Below, piece after piece: positions 5,876 to 9,980 of a stretch of 9,980 bases of DNA. Numbering within the stretch: position 1 is the stretch's first letter; each line of letters opens with the position of its first letter. The notes under the pieces were generated by a model. It searched no databases. It was not told the DNA's origin and saw only the letters and a list, made by a program, of their open reading frames with translations. A program made the translations under genes and the position numbers. Location of the stretch: assembly GCF_044344315.1 (NCBI RefSeq), contig NZ_JBIJDC010000149.1, positions 1 to 9,980 of the forward strand, read 5' to 3'. This DNA comes from Zoogloea sp044344315 (GTDB lineage Bacteria; Pseudomonadota; Gammaproteobacteria; Burkholderiales; Rhodocyclaceae).

Positions 5876-8800
5876 TTAGGCTGCCATCAGGGCAAGTTGC
5901 TGCTCGTCATACAGGTTGGCCAGCTGGCTCATGGCGGTCACGGCACCGTCGCTCACGCAATTGGTGACAGTGGCGGTGGCGGCGGTCACTTCGACCGTGA
6001 TCACCGTGGAGGAACCCAGGGCTGCGTCGAGGCTGCGGTCGTCGCCCAGCAGGGCAGACAGGCTGGGCAGCTCGATCCCGGCGGCTTCGGCGTCAGCCAC
6101 GGAGACGTTGAAGTACACGTCCGTCATGTCGATGCTGCTGCCGTCAGCGAGGGTTGCGCTGGAGCGCTCGAGGTGCAGGTTGCCCTGCTCATCGATGGCC
6201 GGCAGCTCGGTGAATGCCACCTTCAGGCTGGCCACACCGGCTTCGGAGAGGCTGCGCAGTTCGCCGTCGTCGGTCTGGTGGTTGCCGTTGAGATCCTGCC
6301 ACACGCGCAGATCTGCGAATGCGGCATCCTTGGCATCCACGTAACCGTCGCCGTTGCTGTCGAAGTTCTCCAGCTTGGCGAAGCCGTCGCCCTTGCTGTA
6401 GCCGCCGAAGAGCTCGGCCACACTGGTGACCTTGCCGTCGCCGTCGATATCCACGGCCAGGAAGGCGTCACCGGCGGAGATCCAGCCACTGTCGATGCCT
6501 TTGCCGGTACCCAGCAGGTCGAACTTGCCACCCGAATTTTCCCGGGCGATGGTCTGGATGCCGTTGCCGTCCAGGTCGAGGACGATCGGGGTGATACCCG
6601 CATCCCAGGTCATGTCGGCCTCACCGGACACCAGGGTGGTGTAGGCGGCGTAGGCAACGTCGCTGGTGCTGTAGGCGTCGGCGTCCTTGCTGTCATCGGC
6701 GCCGATATCCTTGGACGCCCAGTACCACTTGGACATATCCACACCCAGGTAGGTGGTGGAGGTCTTGTCGAAGACGATGCGGTAGGTGCCCGGATCCAGG
6801 TTGGTGAACTTGTAGTTGCCATTCACATCCGTGTAGGCAGTGGCGATGGTGGTGCCGGCAGCGTTCTGCAGCAGGACCTTGACGTTGCAGATGCCAGGTT
6901 CGGTGCTGTCCTGGATGCCGTCGTGGTCCTTGTCTTCCCACACCTTGTCGCCGATGCTGGCCTTGCGATACAGACCGGCATCCGCCTTCAGGATGGACTG
7001 GCCGGCAGCCAGGGAGATCGTGCCGGTGTAGCCCGAGGCGTTGAAGGCGCTGTCGGTACCGTTCCAGCCAGCCTGATCCTGCTTGGTGACGTAGTAGCCG
7101 GTCGGGGTGACGACCTGAACCTTGTAATCACCGGCGTTCAGGTTGCTGAACAGGTAGTTGCCGCTGGTGTTGGTCACGGTGGTGGCCACGACGGTGCCTG
7201 CCGAGTTCAGCAGCTTGACGGTGACGCCGCTGATGCCGGCTTCGCCCGTGTCCTGGATCCCGTTGTAGTTCATGTCCTGCCAGACCTTGTCGCCGATGCT
7301 GCCCTTGACGACCGCCGGCACGTAGATGCCGGCATCCAGGGAAACATCGTTCTCGCCGGCCGACAGGGTCACCAGTGCCGACTTGCCCGTGGTGGTATCC
7401 ACATCGGAATCCGCCGCGTCGTCGGTGCCCTGATCCTTGGCCGAGAAGACGAAGCCGGTGGGGGCCACGACCTGCACAGCGTAGTCACCCGGGTTCAGGT
7501 TGCTGAACTTGTAGTTGCCGTTGGCATCGGTGGTGGTGGTGGCCACCACGGTGCCATTGGCGTCGAGCAGCTTGACGGTCACGCCCGTTGCGCCCACTTC
7601 GCCTGCGTCCTGGATGCCATCCTTGTCGGCATCGCACCACACCTTGTCGCCAAGGGAGGCACGGGCCTTGTAGAAGCCGGCATCGACGGTCAGGTTGTTG
7701 CTACCGCCGGTCAGGGTGTAGAGACCGGAGATGCCGCTGGCGTCGATGTCGCTGTCGGTGGCATCGGTCGCCACGGCGGCGTCCTTGGTGGTCACCACGT
7801 AGCCGGTCGGGGTAACGACCTGGACCTTGTAGCTGCCGGCAGGCAGGCCACTGAACAGATAGGCACCGGTGGAGTCGGTGGTGGTGGTGGTGAGCACGGT
7901 GCCGGCGCTGTTGAGCAGCTTGACGGTGACACCGGCAATACCGGCTTCGCCTGCGTCCTGACGACCGTTGGCGTTGGTGTCTTCCCACACCTTGTCACCG
8001 ATGCTGACATCGGTGGCGCAGAAGGCCGACGGCGTATTCACGACCAGATTCTGGATCTTGAAGTAGTCGTTGGTTTCACCCGGCGCAGCGGCGACGATGA
8101 GCACGTTGCCCACGAAGCCGTTGGCGTTCAGCTCAGCCCAGCGGGCGGTGGTCAGGGTGGTGGCATTGACTTCGGTGAAGCCCATGCTGGACAGCACCGC
8201 GTCGGATAGGGTGATGTGGCTGTCGAAAGCGCCATTCACGGTACCGATCCACACCTTGGCGTCGCTGTCGCCCACCACGTAGCCCAGGTAGGCCTTGTCG
8301 ACCACCACAGCCTGATTGAACTCGAACAGCACGTAGTTATCACGGGTGCCGTTGTTGTCCACCGTGTGGGTGCTACCGTAGCCCGAGCCTTCGGCGCTGT
8401 CGGTCACGCCCAGGCCGCCGCCGTAGGCACCCAGGTAGGCCTTGGCCCACGTGCCGGTGCTCTTGTCACGGCTGAAGGCGCTGGCATTCACGGTGATGCC
8501 ATTGTTGCTGAAGCACAGCAGGTTGCCGTCGGTGCCATCGGTAGCCATGTTGCCGTTGAAGTCGAAGGTGGCGGTCGCCACCTTGGCAGCCAGGCCGGCG
8601 TCCCAGGTCAGGTCGTTCTCACCGGACTCCAGGGTGGTGGTGACGGTCTTGCCGGTCGCCTGGTCGGCGTCCGAATCGACGGCGTCATTGGTGCCCTGGT
8701 CCTTGGCGGTGATGGAGTAGCCGGTGGGGGCCACGACCTGCACCGAGTAGCTGCCCGGCACCAGATCCTTGAACAGGTAGTTGCCGTTGGCGTCGGTCAT

Positions 8801-9980
8801 GGTGGTGGCCACCACGGTGCCGGCGCTGTTCAGCAGCTTCACGGTCACGCCCACAACGCCGGCTTCGTTTGCATCCTGGACACCGTCGTTGTCGCAGTCA
8901 GCCCACACCTTGTCGCCGATGGAAGCCTTCTGGTAGAGACCGGCGTCCCACGACAGATCGGATTCCCCGGTGGCCAGCGTGGTGACGATGGTCTTGCCGG
9001 TGGTCGGGTCGAAGTCGCTGTCGGTGGCGTCGTTGCCGCCCTGGTCCTTGGCGCTCAGGAAGTAGCCGGTGGGGGCCACGATCTGGGCGGAGTAGTCACC
9101 CGGGGTCAGGTTGTTGAACAGGTAGTTGCCGTTGGCATCGGTGGTGGTGGTGGCCACCACGGCGCCGGCGGTGTTCAGCAGCTTGACGGTGACACCGGCA
9201 ATGCCGGCTTCGCCTGCGTCCTGCACACCGTTGGCGTTCTTGTCCAGCCACACCTTGTCGCCGTAGGAAGCGGTAGCCTGGGTCAGGCCGGCATCCACGG
9301 AGGCGTCGGTTTCACCGGACTCGAGGTTGATGACGCCGGACTTGCCGGTGGCATCCACATCGCTGTCGGTGGTGTCGTTGCCGCCGAGGTCCTTGCCGGT
9401 GAAGCTGGTGCCAGCAGGCGCCACAACCTGAACGCTGTAGTTACCCGGCACCAGATCCTTGAACAGGTAGTTGCCGTTGGCATCGGTGGTCGCGGTGGCG
9501 ACTTCGTTGCCGTTGCTATCGAGCAGCTTGACGGTCACACCGGAGACACCGGCTTCGCCCGTGTCCTGAACACCATTCTTGTTGGTGTCCAGCCACACCT
9601 TGTCGCCCAGGGAAGCCTTCTGATACAGACCGGCGTCCCAGGTCAGGTCGGTTTCACCGGCGCTGAGGGTGGTGTTGATGGTCTTGCCGGTGGTCGGGTC
9701 GATGTCGCTGTCGGTGGCATCGTTGCCGCCCTGGTCCTTCGGGCTGGCAAAGTAGCCGGTCGGTGCGGTGATCTGCACAGCGTAGTCGCCCGGGGTCAGG
9801 TTGCTGACCTGGTAGTTGCCGTTGGCGTCGGTGGTGGCGGAGCCCACCACGGTGCCAGTGCTGTCGAGCAGCTTGACGGCGACACCGGCGATACCGGCCT
9901 CGCCGGCGTCCTGCACGCCGTTGGCATTCTTGTCCAGCCACACCTTGTCGCCGATGGCAGCGGTGCGCTCATCCACGAAA
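5876..9980 (-). CDS. Giant SdrD B-like repeat adhesin with C-terminal calcium-binding domain (N-terminus outside window)
   Basis: This frame runs from the window edge to TAA at 5876-5878. The GTG at 9976 is only the first start-like codon and lies directly before a repeat, so the true start is upstream. The visible 1,366+ residues hold eight SdrD B-like/Cna-B-fold repeats (from 9958 down to 6587), split after the fourth by an unrelated domain (residues 468-657, counted from 9976). Each repeat opens with [SA]-x-GDKVW and an EF-hand-like loop DxNxNGxQDxxExG. It continues with GVTVKLL and DANGNYLF, then an acidic stretch KDQGxxDxxDSD, and ends in WDAGLY. In staphylococcal Sdr proteins such B repeats bind calcium and form a stiff stalk; the same is inferred here. 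The C-terminal 236 residues carry four acidic calcium loops. There is no LPXTG, PEP-CTERM or GGxGxD RTX motif, so the export route is uncertain; type I secretion is the best guess. Transcription continues towards the PEP-CTERM gene. A surface or matrix adhesin is the likeliest role. Confidence 0.9.
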   Translation of the reverse strand, partial: FVDERTAAIGDKVWLDKNANGVQDAGEAGIAGVAVKLLDSTGTVVGSATTDANGNYQVSNLTPGDYAVQITAPTGYFASPKDQGGNDATDSDIDPTTGKTINTTLSAGETDLTWDAGLYQKASLGDKVWLDTNKNGVQDTGEAGVSGVTVKLLDSNGNEVATATTDANGNYLFKDLVPGNYSVQVVAPAGTSFTGKDLGGNDTTDSDVDATGKSGVINLESGETDASVDAGLTQATASYGDKVWLDKNANGVQDAGEAGIAGVTVKLLNTAGAVVATTTTDANGNYLFNNLTPGDYSAQIVAPTGYFLSAKDQGGNDATDSDFDPTTGKTIVTTLATGESDLSWDAGLYQKASIGDKVWADCDNDGVQDANEAGVVGVTVKLLNSAGTVVATTMTDANGNYLFKDLVPGSYSVQVVAPTGYSITAKDQGTNDAVDSDADQATGKTVTTTLESGENDLTWDAGLAAKVATATFDFNGNMATDGTDGNLLCFSNNGITVNASAFSRDKSTGTWAKAYLGAYGGGLGVTDSAEGSGYGSTHTVDNNGTRDNYVLFEFNQAVVVDKAYLGYVVGDSDAKVWIGTVNGAFDSHITLSDAVLSSMGFTEVNATTLTTARWAELNANGFVGNVLIVAAAPGETNDYFKIQNLVVNTPSAFCATDVSIGDKVWEDTNANGRQDAGEAGIAGVTVKLLNSAGTVLTTTTTDSTGAYLFSGLPAGSYKVQVVTPTGYVVTTKDAAVATDATDSDIDASGISGLYTLTGGSNNLTVDAGFYKARASLGDKVWCDADKDGIQDAGEVGATGVTVKLLDANGTVVATTTTDANGNYKFSNLNPGDYAVQVVAPTGFVFSAKDQGTDDAADSDVDTTTGKSALVTLSAGENDVSLDAGIYVPAVVKGSIGDKVWQDMNYNGIQDTGEAGISGVTVKLLNSAGTVVATTVTNTSGNYLFSNLNAGDYKVQVVTPTGYYVTKQDQAGWNGTDSAFNASGYTGTISLAAGQSILKADAGLYRKASIGDKVWEDKDHDGIQDSTEPGICNVKVLLQNAAGTTIATAYTDVNGNYKFTNLDPGTYRIVFDKTSTTYLGVDMSKWYWASKDIGADDSKDADAYSTSDVAYAAYTTLVSGEADMTWDAGITPIVLDLDGNGIQTIARENSGGKFDLLGTGKGIDSGWISAGDAFLAVDIDGDGKVTSVAELFGGYSKGDGFAKLENFDSNGDGYVDAKDAAFADLRVWQDLNGNHQTDDGELRSLSEAGVASLKVAFTELPAIDEQGNLHLERSSATLADGSSIDMTDVYFNVSVADAEAAGIELPSLSALLGDDRSLDAALGSSTVITVEVTAATATVTNCVSDGAVTAMSQLANLYDEQQLALMAA
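5879..6586 (-). other. C-terminal EF-hand/dockerin-like calcium domain and tail of the adhesin
   Basis: Residues 1131-1366 (counted from 9976) start IVLDLDGNGIQT. They contain the acidic loops DLDGNG (1134-1139), DIDGDGKV (1176-1183), DSNGDGYVDAKD (1206-1217) and QDLNGNHQTDDGEL (1227-1240), with VAELFGG and ADLRVWQD between them. This pattern is known from C-terminal regions of large hemolysin-type calcium-binding proteins. The last 60 or so residues are hydrophobic/Thr-rich and end DEQQLALMAA, without a sorting motif or basic tail. They could be an uncleaved type I secretion signal, which is an inference. Confidence 0.75.
6587..6958 (-). repeat. SdrD B-like repeat 8 (divergent, extended)
   Basis: The last and longest unit (124 residues) opens SIGDKVWEDKDHDGIQD and ends MTWDAGITP. 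Its core departs from the others (GICNVKVLLQN, TYRIVFDKTS), and an aromatic-rich extension (DMSKWYWASKD) precedes the acidic stretch. It joins directly to the C-terminal calcium domain, so it may act as a capping repeat. Confidence 0.85.
6959..7300 (-). repeat. SdrD B-like repeat 7 (type C, weakened second calcium stretch)
   Basis: This 114-residue unit opens SIGDKVWQDMNYNGIQD. The second stretch reads KQDQAGWNGTDSAFNASG and has lost most of the acidic residues seen in other units, so calcium binding there may be reduced. Confidence 0.9.
7301..7657 (-). repeat. SdrD B-like repeat 6 (type A-like)
   Basis: This 119-residue unit opens SLGDKVWCDADKDGIQD, with a Cys in the first calcium loop as in repeat 4. 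NPGDYAVQVVAPTG and KDQGTDDAADSDVD align it with the A type. The end is extended to DAGIYVPAVVKG. Confidence 0.9.
7658..8005 (-). repeat. SdrD B-like repeat 5 (type C)
   Basis: This 116-residue unit opens SIGDKVWEDTNANGRQD just after the inserted domain. It shares the phrase YKVQVVTPTGY only with repeat 7. Its second acidic stretch is altered (KDAAVATDATDSDIDASG). Confidence 0.9.
8006..8575 (-). other. Inserted non-repeat domain within the adhesin (XDP1-like beta domain)
   Basis: Residues 468-657 (counted from 9976) have no SdrD B motifs. The stretch begins TATFDFNGNM and contains NNGTRDNYVLFEFNQAV (541-557), GDSDAKVWIG (569-578) and NDYFKIQNLVV. The pattern (a gap, then DNYVLFxF and GDSDxxVW) resembles beta-sandwich domains of exosortase-dependent surface proteins of the XDP1 kind, here without a PEP-CTERM tail. 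That similarity is from memory and needs a profile search. Two Cys (488 and 653) near its ends could form a disulfide. It could be the functional, ligand-binding module carried on the repeat stalk. Confidence 0.6.
8576..8923 (-). repeat. SdrD B-like repeat 4 (type B)
   Basis: This 116-residue unit opens SIGDKVWADCDNDGVQD, with a Cys in the first calcium loop. It shares an exact 38-base block (8754-8791) with repeat 2 (9444-9481). It ends TWDAGLAAKVA and leads straight into the inserted domain. Confidence 0.9.
8924..9268 (-). repeat. SdrD B-like repeat 3 (type A)
   Basis: This 115-residue unit opens SYGDKVWLDKNANGVQD and is closest to repeat 1. Bases 8991-9049 differ from 9681-9739 at only two positions, at a spacing of exactly two repeat lengths. 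Confidence 0.9.
9269..9613 (-). repeat. SdrD B-like repeat 2 (type B)
   Basis: This 115-residue unit opens SLGDKVWLDTNKNGVQD. It has the type B phrases FKDLVPG and LESGE, shared with repeat 4. Its end is atypical: SVDAGLTQATA in place of WDAGLYQKA. Confidence 0.9.
9614..9958 (-). repeat. SdrD B-like repeat 1 (type A)
   Basis: This 115-residue unit opens AIGDKVWLDKNANGVQD and ends TWDAGLYQKA. Its second calcium-like stretch (KDQGGNDATDSDIDPTTGK) and the phrase LTPGDY are shared with repeat 3 and not with its neighbour, repeat 2. It is preceded by only VDERTA in the window, so whether another repeat lies upstream cannot be seen. Confidence 0.9.

Noticed and set aside
7876..7892. GGT trinucleotide run in the adhesin gene
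   Set aside because: It encodes a run of Thr in the conserved ATTTTDANG strand, recurs in several repeats, and would change length only in frame. No sign of a phase-variable tract.
5897..8209. Open frame of 770 codons on the plus strand opposite the giant adhesin
   Set aside because: It is exactly antisense to the repeat-encoding gene, and its His/Gly/Val-rich translation mirrors the repeat periodicity. The minus frame encodes recognised SdrD B-like domains, so this is a shadow of high-GC coding sequence.

Overview
This window looks like chromosome from a GC-rich Gram-negative betaproteobacterium, most plausibly of the Rhodocyclales (Azospira/Azoarcus/Dechloromonas-like). That placement is an inference. 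It rests on the gap-pgk order, strongly G/C-ending codons, a PEP-CTERM (exosortase-sorted) protein and a PilJ-type sensor diguanylate cyclase. No rRNA, tRNA, CRISPR array, insertion sequence or attachment site was seen.

Left part (1-3166, + strand): the 3' two thirds of gap (type I glyceraldehyde-3-phosphate dehydrogenase), a U-tailed terminator, a complete pgk (phosphoglycerate kinase), and a second terminator with a 12-bp stem and a UACG tetraloop. These two enzymes catalyse consecutive steps of glycolysis/gluconeogenesis. Next comes a membrane-bound diguanylate cyclase with a PilJ-like periplasmic sensor, an intact GGDEF active site and an intact RxxD inhibitory site.

Middle (3204-4859, - strand): a gene convergent with the cyclase encodes a secreted protein of ten TPR repeats, an Ala/Pro-rich linker and a C-terminal NTF2-like domain. 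Upstream of it is a 250-bp spacer (4860-5109) holding its ribosome-binding site, a perfect CTAG-containing dyad, and the two hairpins that end the next gene.

Right part (5110-9980, - strand): two surface-protein genes lie head to tail. The upstream one (5876 to beyond the window end) encodes at least 1,366 residues of a giant adhesin-like protein. It has eight SdrD B-like calcium-binding repeats of about 115 residues, interrupted after the fourth by an unrelated 190-residue domain, and a C-terminal EF-hand/dockerin-like calcium domain. It has neither an LPXTG nor a PEP-CTERM tail, so it may be a type I secretion substrate. After an 87-nt gap with a 14-bp stem-loop comes a 225-residue PEP-CTERM protein with a signal peptide. 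Its Cys and Gln motifs recall the internal-thioester (TQXA/TED) domains of Gram-positive surface adhesins.

Taken together, the right part reads as a cell-surface or biofilm-matrix locus: a long calcium-stiffened stalk plus a small exosortase-anchored, possibly covalently reactive partner. The nearby c-di-GMP cyclase and secreted TPR protein could belong to the same lifestyle, but nothing in the sequence ties them together directly. Many long open frames opposite the real genes are antisense shadows of high-GC coding sequence and are left out.
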